Below, piece after piece: positions 1-7,424 of a stretch of DNA of 64,000 nt. Below the pieces are notes generated by a model. It had not been told where the DNA came from and did not search any database. It was given only the letters and a program-made list of their open reading frames with translations. The position numbers were made by a program, and so were the translations under genes. Source of the DNA: Nonomuraea candida (GTDB taxonomy: Bacteria; Actinomycetota; Actinomycetes; Streptosporangiales; Streptosporangiaceae); contig NZ_JOAG01000015.1 in assembly GCF_000725485.1 (NCBI RefSeq), forward strand, positions 1-64,000, in the 5' to 3' direction. Every line of letters begins with the position of its first letter. The first letter of the stretch is position 1.

Positions 1-220
1 GATCCCGCGCCCGGCGGGCGGGCACGGCGGCGCGGACCCGCGGATCCTGGCCGAGTTCTTCGCGTTCGTCCGCACGGGCGGGCGCACCGACACCTCCCCG
101 GTCGCGGCCCGGATGAGCGTGGCGGCCGGCATCCAGGCCACCGCCTCACTGCGCTCGGGAGGAGTGCCGCTGGAGGTGCCGCCGCTCGACCCGGACCTGG
201 CCGCCTACTTCGGGGAGTAA
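1..220 (+). CDS. Gfo/Idh/MocA-family oxidoreductase, C-terminal fragment
   Basis: Only the last 72 codons are present; the gene enters from the left edge and ends with TAA at 218-220. The visible end has the GGHGGAD stretch, then a helix carrying TSPVAARMSVAAGIQAT, and ends in DLAAYFGE. This is the typical close of NAD(P)-dependent Gfo/Idh/MocA dehydrogenases that act on sugars or inositol derivatives. The substrate cannot be read from this fragment. It converges on the molybdenum hydroxylase operon, with a possible shared terminator between them. Confidence 0.7.
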   Translation, partial: IPRPAGGHGGADPRILAEFFAFVRTGGRTDTSPVAARMSVAAGIQATASLRSGGVPLEVPPLDPDLAAYFGE

Positions 221-278
221 CCCCGCCTGGCAGGCCGCCGGGCCCGGCCGGGAGGCCACAGGGCCGTACCGGGCGGGG
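221..278. terminator. Candidate bidirectional terminator between convergent genes
   Basis: CCCCGCC (221-227) can pair with GGCGGGG (272-278). A second GC-rich palindrome, CCGGGCCCGG, sits between them at 238-247. There is no T tract, as is common in high-GC actinomycetes. It directly follows the upstream TAA and precedes the minus-strand stop at 281, so it could serve both genes. Confidence 0.4.
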
Positions 279-280
279 TC

Positions 281-757
281 TCACATGTTCTCGGCGCCGG
301 CCCTGATGGCCTCGCGGATGCGGAAGTACGTGCCGCAGCGGCAGATGTTGCGCAGGCCGTCGAGGTCGGCGTCGGTGATCTCGCGGCCTTCGGCGGCGAC
401 CCGGCGCACCAGCGCCACGGCGGCCATGATCTGGCCCGGCTGGCAGTAGCCGCACTGGGCGACGTCGTGCTCCAGCCAGGCCCGCTGCATCGGGTGCAGG
501 TCCTGGCCGGACGTGGCGGCGAGCCCCTCGATGGTGGTGACCTCGTCGGTCGGCCGGAGCGCCGAGACGGGGATGGCGCAGGGGTTGACCGCCTTGCCGT
601 TGAGGTGGCTGGTGCAGGCCTTGCAGACGTTGATGCCGCAGCCGTATTTCGGCCCGGTGATGCCGAGCAGGTCGCGCAGCACCCACAGCAGCCGCACGTC
701 ACCGGCGACGTCGACGGTGACCTGCGCGCCGTTGACGCGGAAGGTGTATTCGGGCAC
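281..757 (-). CDS. oxiA: [2Fe-2S] subunit of a xanthine-oxidase-family molybdenum hydroxylase (OxiA/IorA-like)
   Basis: A 158-residue electron-transfer subunit with two 2Fe-2S clusters. C40, C45, C48 and C60 form the plant-ferredoxin-type cluster, and C102, C105, C139 and C141 form the CxxC...CxC second cluster (CGYC and CRC motifs). It has no signal peptide, so it is probably co-exported with its Tat-bearing partner. The GTG start at 757 is preceded by GAGGAG at good spacing. It lies 15 bp after the large subunit in the same operon. Length and motifs match isoquinoline 1-oxidoreductase alpha-type subunits. Next to lcp-like genes it resembles the oxiAB pair I recall downstream of lcp in Streptomyces sp. 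K30, so the symbol rests on context. Confidence 0.8.
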   Translation of the reverse strand: MPEYTFRVNGAQVTVDVAGDVRLLWVLRDLLGITGPKYGCGINVCKACTSHLNGKAVNPCAIPVSALRPTDEVTTIEGLAATSGQDLHPMQRAWLEHDVAQCGYCQPGQIMAAVALVRRVAAEGREITDADLDGLRNICRCGTYFRIREAIRAGAENM

Positions 758-772
758 TCGCGCTCCTCGGTC

Positions 773-3124
773 TCAGCGGGCGTGGTCCAGGCCGTCGGCC
801 GGGGACGGGGGGATGGGCGGGACGGTGGGCTTGGGGGTGAAGGAGAGGGTGGCGTGGTTGATCGGGAAGCCGGTGGGCATCGTCCCGGTCGCCCGGCCGT
901 AGGCGCACGCGACGGCGGCCATGGAGGCGGCCACGGCCAGCTCGCCCGCGCCGCCCGGCCGGTCGGAGGTGCTGGGCATGATGATGATCCGCAGCTCGGG
1001 CGGGGTGTTCCACTGCCGGGTGTAGAAGTAGTTGTCCCAGCTCGCCTCCAGGAAATGGCCGTCGCGCAGGTGCAGGCCGGCGGTCAGGGCGAGCGCGATG
1101 CCGTCCATGATGCCGCCCATCATCTGCGCCTCCAGGCCGCGCGGGTTGACGACGAGGCCGGCGTCCACGGCGAAGACCGCCCTGGTGACGCGCGGCCCGG
1201 TGACGCCGTCGCGGATGGGGCGGTTGACGGTCTCGGGCCGGCAGTCGATCTCGATCAGGGCGGCGCTGACCGATTTGTACTCGCCGTGGAGCGCGATGCC
1301 CTGCGCGGTGCCCGGCGCCATCGGCCGGCCCCATGCGCCGGCCTCGGCCACCTTGGCCAGCACGGCGCGGGAGCGGGCGTCGCCGAGGCGGTCGTGCCGG
1401 AACCGGTAGGGGTCCTTGCCCATCCTCGCGGCGAGCTGGTCGACGATGAGCTCGCGGGCGCAGGTGACGTCGGGCGAGTAGACGTTGCGCATGCTGCCGG
1501 TGTTGAAGCCCTTGTCCGTCTCGCTGAGCAGCCGGCTGCTCACCCCGAACGCGTACGGCATCGACTGGCTGAGATGGAAGAACGTCTGCGCGAACCCGGC
1601 GTCGGCCACCGGCAGCCGCGCGGCCAGAGCAGTGATGATCTCGCCGAGCCCGTGGCCGAGATCGGTGGAGACGCTCGTGTGGCGTTGCTGGAAGCTCAGC
1701 ACGGTCTCGCCGAGGTAGGCGGCGCGCACGCGCGAGGTGGCCATGGGGTGGGTGCGGCCCTGGCGGGAGTCGTCGGCGCGGTGCCACATGAGCTTGACCG
1801 GCTTGCCGAGCTTCTGTGACACCTCGGCGGCCTCCATCGCGGCGTCGAAGAAGAGCTTGCGGCCGAAGGAGCCGCCGCCCTCGGTGACGTGCACGGTGAC
1901 CCGGCCGACCGGCAGCCCGAGCATGGCGGCGATGGCCTGCTGGGCGACGATCGGCGACTTCAGCGCCGACCAGATCTCGGCGCGGTCGGCCCGCACGTCG
2001 GCGATCGCGCAGTTGGGCTCCAGCGCGCTGTTGCTGCGGAAGGCGAAGGTGAACCGGCCCTCGACGAAGGGGGTCGGCGGCCTGATGCCGAGGGGCAGCT
2101 CCGCCGCCTCCAGCTCGCGCAGCACCGACGCGTCGGACTTCCCCTCGGCGGTGCCGGGCCGCCAGGAGACCTTCAGGGCGCGTACGGCGTCGATGCACTG
2201 GCCGAAGGTGTCGGCCCGGACCGCCACCCCGGTGGAGATCACCACGGCGTCGGTGACGCCCGGCATCGCGCGCACCTCGGCGAGGTTGGCCACCGAGCCG
2301 ACCTTGCCGTTGATGGTCGGCGGGCGGCACACCATCGTCGGCTTGGCGCCCGGCACGGCCAGGTCCATCGCGAACTTCTTGCGCCCGGTCACCGCGTCGA
2401 GCGCGTCGACGCGGTTGTGCGGCCGGCCGATGACGGTGAAGCTCTCGCGCGGCGCGAGCTCGACCCGCACCCGCATGGTCGTGTCGCTCGCGGCCCTGGC
2501 GGCGAGCGCGCCGATGCCGATGGACCGCCCGGACGGGCCGGTGATCACCCCGGCCTTCAGCGTCAGGCCGGCGACCGGCGCGCCCAGCTCGGCCGCGGCG
2601 GCCTCCAGCAGCCGGAGCCTGGCGACGGCGGCGGCGACGCGGATCGGGGTGTAGGTCGAGATGGTGGTGTTGGAGCCGCCGGTGAGCTGGTTGAACAGCA
2701 GCTCCGGCCGGGCGTCGGCGAGCGTGACGCGCACGCGGTCGAGCGGCACGGCCAGCTCCTCGGCGATCAGCATGGCCGTGGAGGTGGTGATGCCCTGCCC
2801 CACCTCGGCCCGCGGCAGCGCGAACGACACCGTGCCGTCGCCGCCGATCCCGACCGAGATCAGGCCCGAGGTCGGCAGCGCCGCCGCGGTCATCAGGTCG
2901 TTGAGGTCGAGCAGGTCACCGAGCTCCGGCACGAGCTCCGGCGCTTGCTCCGGCACGGGCGGCGCCGCGGCGGCGGCCGGCCGCGCGGGGACGAGCTGGG
3001 CGGGGACGAGCTGGGCAGCGGTCACCAGGGTCGGGGCCGCCACCACGTAGCCGAGGAACCGCCGCCGCCCGATCGCCCCGCCGCGCTCACTGCCGCGCTC
3101 ACCGCCGTGCTCGCCGCCGGTCAT
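773..3124 (-). CDS. oxiB: Tat-exported molybdopterin-binding large subunit, aldehyde oxidase/IorB-like (OxiB-like)
   Basis: A 783-residue catalytic subunit of the xanthine oxidase family, single-chain IorB type. It hydroxylates N-heterocycles or oxidises aldehydes at a Mo-cytosine-dinucleotide centre. An N-terminal twin-arginine signal (RRRFLGYVVAAP) sends the folded complex out of the cytoplasm. GGGSFGRKLFFDAA and a C-terminal GGAGELAVAAS block, with the conserved active-site Glu, match the family. The ATG at 3124 overlaps the upstream lcp-like stop (ATGA, 3121-3124), so translation is coupled. A frame-open extension further upstream runs through the neighbouring gene and is rejected as a start. 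Next to Lcp-type oxygenases, a role in oxidising the aldehydes from polyisoprene cleavage is the best inference. No XdhC-type maturation gene is nearby. Confidence 0.8.
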   Translation of the reverse strand: MTGGEHGGERGSERGGAIGRRRFLGYVVAAPTLVTAAQLVPAQLVPARPAAAAAPPVPEQAPELVPELGDLLDLNDLMTAAALPTSGLISVGIGGDGTVSFALPRAEVGQGITTSTAMLIAEELAVPLDRVRVTLADARPELLFNQLTGGSNTTISTYTPIRVAAAVARLRLLEAAAAELGAPVAGLTLKAGVITGPSGRSIGIGALAARAASDTTMRVRVELAPRESFTVIGRPHNRVDALDAVTGRKKFAMDLAVPGAKPTMVCRPPTINGKVGSVANLAEVRAMPGVTDAVVISTGVAVRADTFGQCIDAVRALKVSWRPGTAEGKSDASVLRELEAAELPLGIRPPTPFVEGRFTFAFRSNSALEPNCAIADVRADRAEIWSALKSPIVAQQAIAAMLGLPVGRVTVHVTEGGGSFGRKLFFDAAMEAAEVSQKLGKPVKLMWHRADDSRQGRTHPMATSRVRAAYLGETVLSFQQRHTSVSTDLGHGLGEIITALAARLPVADAGFAQTFFHLSQSMPYAFGVSSRLLSETDKGFNTGSMRNVYSPDVTCARELIVDQLAARMGKDPYRFRHDRLGDARSRAVLAKVAEAGAWGRPMAPGTAQGIALHGEYKSVSAALIEIDCRPETVNRPIRDGVTGPRVTRAVFAVDAGLVVNPRGLEAQMMGGIMDGIALALTAGLHLRDGHFLEASWDNYFYTRQWNTPPELRIIIMPSTSDRPGGAGELAVAASMAAVACAYGRATGTMPTGFPINHATLSFTPKPTVPPIPPSPADGLDHAR

Positions 3125-4338
3125 GAGCCGGGGCGGTTGGTCGTCGGGATCTCGATCTTGGTCTCCTTGCCCTTGGTGAGGTAGAAGAGGATGTATTTCC
3201 GTACGGCCTCGTCGAGGACCCAGGCGGTCTCGGGCACCAGCGGCAACGGGATCAGCCCCTCTCGAAACTTCACCAGCGCCGGCCAGACGGTCCTGATCAG
3301 CGGGTCCCACACCGGCTCGCGCCTGATGCCGTCCCAGTCTGCCACTTGATCGCCGACGAGGTAGCGGGCCAGCGAATTGCACAGCGGCCTGCTGACGCTG
3401 CCGGGGCTGGTCTGCTCGGCGAGCTGGTCGAGCAGGATGTCGGTGAGGATCACGCCCTCGGGCGTCGGCCCCATGTTGCGGGGCAGGACCTGGTCCGACT
3501 GGGCCTCGGCGGCGTCCCAGGTGGCGGGGATGTACTCGTCCCTGATGCCGAGCAGGTGCGCGGTGACCTGCCAGACGTGCAGGTACGCCTCCGCCTCGGC
3601 GGCGGTGATCGGCACCTTCCACTCGCGCATCTTGCGCATCGCGAAGGTCGGCAGGGTGTGCCAGGTGACGAGCATGTCCTCCTGGCTGATGGGGATGTCG
3701 CCGCCCCAGTGGGGCGACTGCTGCAGCAGGTGCCGTACGGCGGCGTGCACCAGGCGGGTCTTGACGCACTCGACCACGCACGAGCCGCCGGGCCGGTAGG
3801 CGTCGAGCGCGCCGACGGCGAAGCCGAAGATGCTGGTCTTGGCGACGCGGTCCTCCATGTCCGCCCCGCCCTTGGAGTAGTAGACCGCGCGGGCCTCGTT
3901 GGGGATGGCGGTGGCCAGCATGCCGCCGCCGACCCCGTTGCAGAGGTTGAGATAGATGCCCCTGGCCTTGTTGAACCGGGCCGCGAGCTCCAGCTTGCCG
4001 TGGTCGGCCCAGGGCGGGAGCCGGCGCGCCCGTTCCATGAAGGCGCGCAGCTCCTCCGGCAGCCCGGCCGGCAGGGGCTGGTCGTTGCGGGTCCAGTCCC
4101 ACAGCAGCCGGTTGACCTCGGGGATCGCGCCGCCGTCGAGCAGCGAGGCGAGGAGCGGGTCGGCCTCCTCGTCCCAGACCCAGCGCGGGTCGGCGCCGGC
4201 GCCCGAGCCCGCGACCGACCCGCTCGGCGCCCAGGTCCAGTCGGTGAGGGCCCGCGCCGGGGAGGCCATCCCCAGCGCCCCGAACGCCCCCAGGGCCCCG
4301 CCCGAGAGCAGCATCCTGCGCCTGCTCAGTTCCGCCAT
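3121..4338 (-). CDS. lcp: Latex-clearing-protein-like heme oxygenase (DUF2236/MpaB family), copy 2
   Basis: 405 residues, close to the roughly 400 residues of Lcp proteins, which cleave poly(cis-1,4-isoprene) oxidatively outside the cell to aldehyde- and ketone-ended oligomers. The N-terminus carries a Tat signal (SRRRMLLSGGALGAFGAL...ARA). The DUF2236 core is visible as VKTRLVHAAVRHLL, followed by ISQEDMLVTWHTLPT, whose WH histidine is a likely heme ligand. It is the second of two tandem paralogues, 49 bp after the first, and overlaps the molybdenum hydroxylase start. The DUF2236/MpaB family also contains fungal mycophenolic acid pathway oxygenases, so substrate assignment depends on context and length. 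Confidence 0.75.
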   Translation of the reverse strand: MAELSRRRMLLSGGALGAFGALGMASPARALTDWTWAPSGSVAGSGAGADPRWVWDEEADPLLASLLDGGAIPEVNRLLWDWTRNDQPLPAGLPEELRAFMERARRLPPWADHGKLELAARFNKARGIYLNLCNGVGGGMLATAIPNEARAVYYSKGGADMEDRVAKTSIFGFAVGALDAYRPGGSCVVECVKTRLVHAAVRHLLQQSPHWGGDIPISQEDMLVTWHTLPTFAMRKMREWKVPITAAEAEAYLHVWQVTAHLLGIRDEYIPATWDAAEAQSDQVLPRNMGPTPEGVILTDILLDQLAEQTSPGSVSRPLCNSLARYLVGDQVADWDGIRREPVWDPLIRTVWPALVKFREGLIPLPLVPETAWVLDEAVRKYILFYLTKGKETKIEIPTTNRPGS

Positions 4339-4387
4339 GCCGGTGAACCCCTTTCCACGGTGATCGGCCTGCGAGGCAACGGCCCGG

Positions 4388-5611
4388 TCAGGACGGGCGG
4401 TTGCTGTCGGGGATCTCGATGCTGATCGGCCGCGCCTCCGACAGGAAGAGCAGCGCGGCCTTGCGCAGGAACTCGTCGAAGAGCCAGTACGCCTCCGGCG
4501 CCAGCGGGAACGGCAGCAGCCCCTCGCGGACGGCGATGAACGGCTTCCAGGAGAGCCGGAGCAGCGGGTCCCAGACCGGCTCCCTGGGGATCTTCAGCCA
4601 GCCGGCGATCTCGTTGCCGAGCATGAACCGCGTGAACGCGCCCAGGATGGGCTTGGACAGGATGCCGGCGTCGACCTCGGAGCCGAGGTTGAGGAGGATG
4701 TCGGCCAGCTTGACGCCCTCGGGCGTCGGCGCCAGCACCGGGGTCAGGACCTGCTCGGCCTGGGAGTCGGCCTCGGCCCACGACGAGGGGATGTACTCGT
4801 CCTTGATGCCGAGCATGTGCGCGCACAGCTGCCAGGAGTGCAGGAACGCCTCCGACTCGGCGGCGGGGATGGGCACCTTCCAGGCGACCAGCTTCTGCAT
4901 GACGGTGGTGGGCAGGCTGTGCCAGGTGACCATCATGTCCCGCTGGCTGATCGGGATCTCCTCCTCGGCGACCTCCGACCAGTGCGGGGACTGCGGCAGC
5001 AGGTGCCGTACGGCCGCGTGCACCAGCCTGGTCTTGACGCAGGTCACCACCATCTCGCCGTCGGGGCGGTAGGCGTTGGCGGACATGATGTCGTAGCCGA
5101 GCTTGGCGGTCTTGGAGATGCGGTCCTTCATGTCCGCGCCGCCCTGGGAGTAGTAGACCGCCAGCGCCTCCTTGGGGATGACGGTGCTCATCATGCCGCT
5201 GGCCAGCCCGTACAGCAGGCCGAGGTAGAGGCCGCGCTTCTTGTTGAACTCGACGACGGTGCCGAGCTTGCCCTGGTCGGCCCAGGACGGGAGCTGCCTG
5301 GCCCGCTCCATGAAGTCGCGCAGGTCCGCCGGCAGGCCGGCCGGGAGCGGCTGGCCGTTCTTGGTCCAGGTCCGTAACAACTCGTTGACCCGGGGCACGT
5401 CGCCGCGGTCGAGGATGGAGGCGACCAGCGGGTCGGCCTCCTCGTCCCACACCCAGCGCGGGTCGAGCCCCGCGCCAGCGCCCGCCACCGAGCCCTGGGG
5501 CGACCAGGTCCACGCCGGGAGCGCCTGCGCGGGGGTGGCGATGGTCAGCGCGCCGAGGGCGCCGAGCGCCCCGCCCGCCTTCAACATGTTGCGCCTGCTG
5601 AGTTCACCCAT
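4388..5611 (-). CDS. lcp: Latex-clearing-protein-like heme oxygenase (DUF2236/MpaB family), copy 1
   Basis: 407 residues with a Tat signal (SRRNMLKAGGALGALGAL...AQA) and the same core as its neighbour: VKTRLVHAAVRHLLPQSPHW, then ISQRDMMVTWHSLPTTVM. It is the first gene of the minus-strand operon lcp-lcp-oxiB-oxiA. The start at 5611 is chosen because GGAGG precedes it in the transcript, and the Tat signal follows four residues after the Met. The longer in-frame start at 5689 would put 26 residues ahead of the signal and lies in the regulatory region. Divergent from a TetR gene with an inverted repeat between them, so repression by that TetR is likely. Two side-by-side copies may differ in chain-length preference. 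Confidence 0.75.
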   Translation of the reverse strand: MGELSRRNMLKAGGALGALGALTIATPAQALPAWTWSPQGSVAGAGAGLDPRWVWDEEADPLVASILDRGDVPRVNELLRTWTKNGQPLPAGLPADLRDFMERARQLPSWADQGKLGTVVEFNKKRGLYLGLLYGLASGMMSTVIPKEALAVYYSQGGADMKDRISKTAKLGYDIMSANAYRPDGEMVVTCVKTRLVHAAVRHLLPQSPHWSEVAEEEIPISQRDMMVTWHSLPTTVMQKLVAWKVPIPAAESEAFLHSWQLCAHMLGIKDEYIPSSWAEADSQAEQVLTPVLAPTPEGVKLADILLNLGSEVDAGILSKPILGAFTRFMLGNEIAGWLKIPREPVWDPLLRLSWKPFIAVREGLLPFPLAPEAYWLFDEFLRKAALLFLSEARPISIEIPDSNRPS

Positions 5612-5649
5612 GCCGCCGTTCCTCCTTCTGGCCGAGGCCACGAGCGCTT

Positions 5650-5686
5650 CTGATACGGTGAAACAAGCTGCGATGCCGCGTATCAG
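5650..5686. promoter_or_regulatory. Inverted repeat in the lcp/TetR divergent promoter region
   Basis: CTGATACG (5650-5657) and its exact reverse complement CGTATCAG (5679-5686) flank 21 bp in the 158-bp space between the divergent lcp-like gene and tetR. Position and symmetry suggest an operator for the adjacent TetR, which would control both directions. The spacing is long for a single TetR dimer, so two half-site pairs or promoter elements are possible. Confidence 0.4.
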
Positions 5687-5769
5687 CATCAGAGCACAAG
5701 GTGACCCGCATCACAAGAGCGCGGCGGCCACTGTTGGTGTTTGGGGCAGAATCACTACAGGAGGTGAGC

Positions 5770-6450
5770 GTGGAATCTGCGCTGTCCGGATTCATGGCGC
5801 CGGCGGACTCGGAGTCGCTGCTGGAGCGCGCCTACCTCGATGCCGTCGAGCAGGTCGGCGACCTCGACGAGGCGCGGGAGCGCATCCTCGACGCGGCATA
5901 CGAGCAGTTCTGCCGGATGGGCATCCGGCGCTCCACGATGGAGGACGTCGCCCGGCGGGCGAAGGTTTCGCGCATCACCGTCTACCGGCGCTTCGCCACG
6001 AAGGACGCGCTGGTCGAGCACGTGGTGCGGCGGGAGTTCCGCCGCTACTTCGACCGGTTCCTGATCGACATCGAGCAGGCCGGCACCGCCGCCGACCGGG
6101 TCGTGCTGGGCTTCGTCAGCTCGTTGCGGGCGATCCGCGGCAACCCGCTGATCGGCGGGCTGATCGAGGCCGAGCCCGATCTGCTGGTCCCCTCCATGAT
6201 CGCCGACGGCGGCCGGACGCTGGCCACCGTGCGGCGGTTCGTCGCCGGCCAGCTCCGCCGCGAGCAGCGCGCCGGCAACGTCTCCGGCGACCTGGACGTC
6301 GAGCTCGTGGCCGAGCTGATGGTCCGGATCTCGGCCTCGTTCCTGGCCATCCCCGGCGACGTGGTCGACCTCGACGACGACGCGCAACTGGCCTCGATCG
6401 CCCGCCGCTTCCTGGTCCCCATGCTGACCCCACCCGCCCCGCCCGCCTGA
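5770..6450 (+). CDS. TetR/AcrR-family transcriptional regulator
   Basis: 226 residues. The N-terminal helix-turn-helix is clear (ARERILDAAYEQF, then MEDVARRAKVSRITVYRRFATKDALVEHV), followed by a variable ligand-binding domain ending near residue 220. The GTG at 5770 is chosen because AGGAGG lies at 5759-5764; the in-frame GTG at 5701 would add 23 residues without a site. It faces the lcp-oxi operon across 158 bp containing an inverted repeat. The likely job is repression of that operon, relieved by a degradation product. TetR-type regulators of lcp genes are known in rubber-degrading actinomycetes; the ligand here is unknown. Confidence 0.8.
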   Translation: MESALSGFMAPADSESLLERAYLDAVEQVGDLDEARERILDAAYEQFCRMGIRRSTMEDVARRAKVSRITVYRRFATKDALVEHVVRREFRRYFDRFLIDIEQAGTAADRVVLGFVSSLRAIRGNPLIGGLIEAEPDLLVPSMIADGGRTLATVRRFVAGQLRREQRAGNVSGDLDVELVAELMVRISASFLAIPGDVVDLDDDAQLASIARRFLVPMLTPPAPPA

Positions 6451-6496
6451 CCGGCGGCCCTCGGAGGCGTCACATGACAGTTATCACAGGGGGTTC

Positions 6497-6511
6497 GTGT
6501 TAGTTGTTTCT
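6497..6511 (+). promoter_or_regulatory. 15-bp element shared by two precursor genes, copy 1
   Basis: GTGTTAGTTGTTTCT is identical to 8224-8238. Each copy lies about 110-135 bp before an NHLP precursor start (6633 and 8347). The AT-rich 15-mer stands out in very GC-rich DNA and is a candidate promoter core or response-regulator binding site. I could not fit clear -35/-10 spacing consistently to both copies. Confidence 0.45.
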
Positions 6512-6554
6512 ACCGGCGCGGGGCGTGGCGGGCGAGGCTTGAGCTGCAACCAGG

Positions 6555-6583
6555 GGCAGCGAGCAGTCCAGATGCCCGCTGCC
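6555..6583 (+). ncRNA. 5' leader stem-loop with GTCCAGA loop, copy 1
   Basis: GGCAGCG-A-GCA pairs with TGC-C-CGCTGCC (one A/C mismatch) around the loop GTCCAGA at 6566-6572. A second stem-loop at 8670-8692 has the same loop and the same closing GCA/TGC pairs but a different lower stem. Both end 48-49 nt before a precursor start codon. The shared loop, changed stem and equal distance argue for a conserved leader RNA structure that tunes translation or stability of the precursor mRNA. Confidence 0.45.
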
Positions 6584-6632
6584 ACTCCCGTCGGATCTCG
6601 GCTGCGAGCCGAGGCGGAAGGAGAGTGGCCCG

Positions 6633-6965
6633 ATGGCCGAAAGCCTCTACATTCTCGGTGACGAAGATCGCAAGAAGTTCGCCAGGCTGATCGCCGCCGC
6701 GTGGTCGGCGGACGAGGTGAAGACCCGCTACGGCCGCGAGCCCCGCCAGATGCTGGCCGAGTACGGCATCGCCTACCCCGAGGGCGTCGCCACGCCGCCG
6801 CTGCCCCCGAAGCCCGCCGGGGAGTTCAGCATCGAGGAGCTGGAGGTCGCGGCCGGCACCGAGGCCCCGGCCGACGGCTGCATGGGCTCGGCCAGCTCGG
6901 TCAGCACGATCGGCGGCTGCGCCTTCACCGCCGCCACCTTCGGCTGCGGCGCGAGCGTGGAGTAA
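6633..6965 (+). CDS. NHLP-type RiPP precursor peptide 1
   Basis: 110 residues. Residues 1-75 are a nitrile-hydratase-like leader (DEDRKKFARLIAAAW, EPRQMLAEYGIAYPEG, PPLPPKP, then IEELEVAAG). The presumed core, 76-110, has three Cys (DGCMG, GGCAF, FGCGA) and nine Ser/Thr. The AAG end of the leader is the likely cleavage site for the C39 peptidase of the exporter at 9752. AAGGAGAG lies upstream of the ATG. Ser, Thr and Cys are exactly the residues a LanM dehydratase and a YcaO cyclodehydratase act on. The leader is almost the same as that of precursor 4 at 21856, so both are probably handled by the same enzymes. Confidence 0.85.
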   Translation: MAESLYILGDEDRKKFARLIAAAWSADEVKTRYGREPRQMLAEYGIAYPEGVATPPLPPKPAGEFSIEELEVAAGTEAPADGCMGSASSVSTIGGCAFTAATFGCGASVE

Positions 6966-6981
6966 CGCCTCGGGGGCGCGC

Positions 6982-7046
6982 CCGGCCCGTGGCCCCGGCC
7001 CGTGGCCCCGGCCCGTGGCCCCGGCCCGTGGTCCCGGCCCGTGGTC
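6982..7046 (+). repeat. 13-bp intergenic tandem repeat, five copies
   Basis: CCGGCCCGTGGCC repeats five times, the last two ending GTC, right after the stop of precursor 1. The 459-bp gap 6966-7424 holds this repeat, a terminator-like hairpin, a palindrome and a candidate promoter, and no convincing gene. The 13-bp unit would break a reading frame, consistent with a noncoding position. Confidence 0.85.
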
Positions 7047-7100
7047 CCGGTCTGGATCGACGGAGCCGTCCGGGCGCCGCGCCCCCAGGCCCCGTCGTGG

Positions 7101-7127
7101 CACCCGGTGGCCCGCCGCCACCGGGTG
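7101..7127 (+). terminator. Strong hairpin terminator after precursor 1
   Basis: CACCCGGTGGC (7101-7111) and GCCACCGGGTG (7117-7127) form a perfect 11-bp stem with a CCGCC loop, followed by TCTCCTTC. It lies about 135 bp after the precursor 1 stop and would separate its transcript from the rest of the cluster. That would allow a much higher precursor level than that of the enzymes. Confidence 0.65.
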
Positions 7128-7272
7128 TCTCCTTCGCCCGTCCCCGGCCGGGAGAGCGGACGCCTCCCCGGCCGGGGCGGAGACGGACCCGAGGAAGGGC
7201 GGGCCCGAAGCCGCACGGCCGGGGGAAGGCGGGGCCGAGTCGTTTCGCGCAGGCGGGAGAGGTCCCGGGGCG

Positions 7273-7287
7273 ATGATCCCCGGGATC
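7273..7287. promoter_or_regulatory. 15-bp palindrome upstream of the truncated kinase gene
   Basis: TGATCCC-C-GGGATCA is symmetric around its central base. A related imperfect dyad (GCGGGAT...ATCCCCGC) follows near 7295-7315. It lies about 140 bp before the next gene and could be an operator; no cognate regulator can be named. Confidence 0.3.
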
Positions 7288-7389
7288 AGTGTTTTGCGGG
7301 ATCAACCATCCCCGCGATTAACGACACGCGGTGGACCGGTGCGAAAGACTTCCGAAAAGCGAGCATTGTGAAAAGGCATCGATGACGCG

Positions 7390-7418
7390 TTGCCTTGACC
7401 CGGATCGGTTGTCATGAT
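7390..7418 (+). promoter_or_regulatory. Candidate promoter for a leaderless transcript
   Basis: TTGCCT (7390-7395), a 17-bp spacer and CATGAT (7413-7418) place the transcription start at about 7425, which is the GTG codon of the next gene. No ribosome binding site precedes that GTG, so a leaderless mRNA is plausible, as is common in actinomycetes. Confidence 0.35.
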
Positions 7419-7424
7419 CCGTTT

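Noticed and set aside
699..2330. Long open frames overlapping the Mo-hydroxylase gene in other phases and strands
   Set aside because: They are Arg/Ala/Gly/Pro-rich translations without family motifs, as expected from third-position GC bias opposite a real gene with a Tat signal and cofactor motifs.
6966..7424. Additional small gene in the gap after precursor 1
   Set aside because: Open frames here are translations of the 13-bp repeat and hairpin, with Pro/Arg/Gly bias and no ribosome binding site in front of a plausible start.
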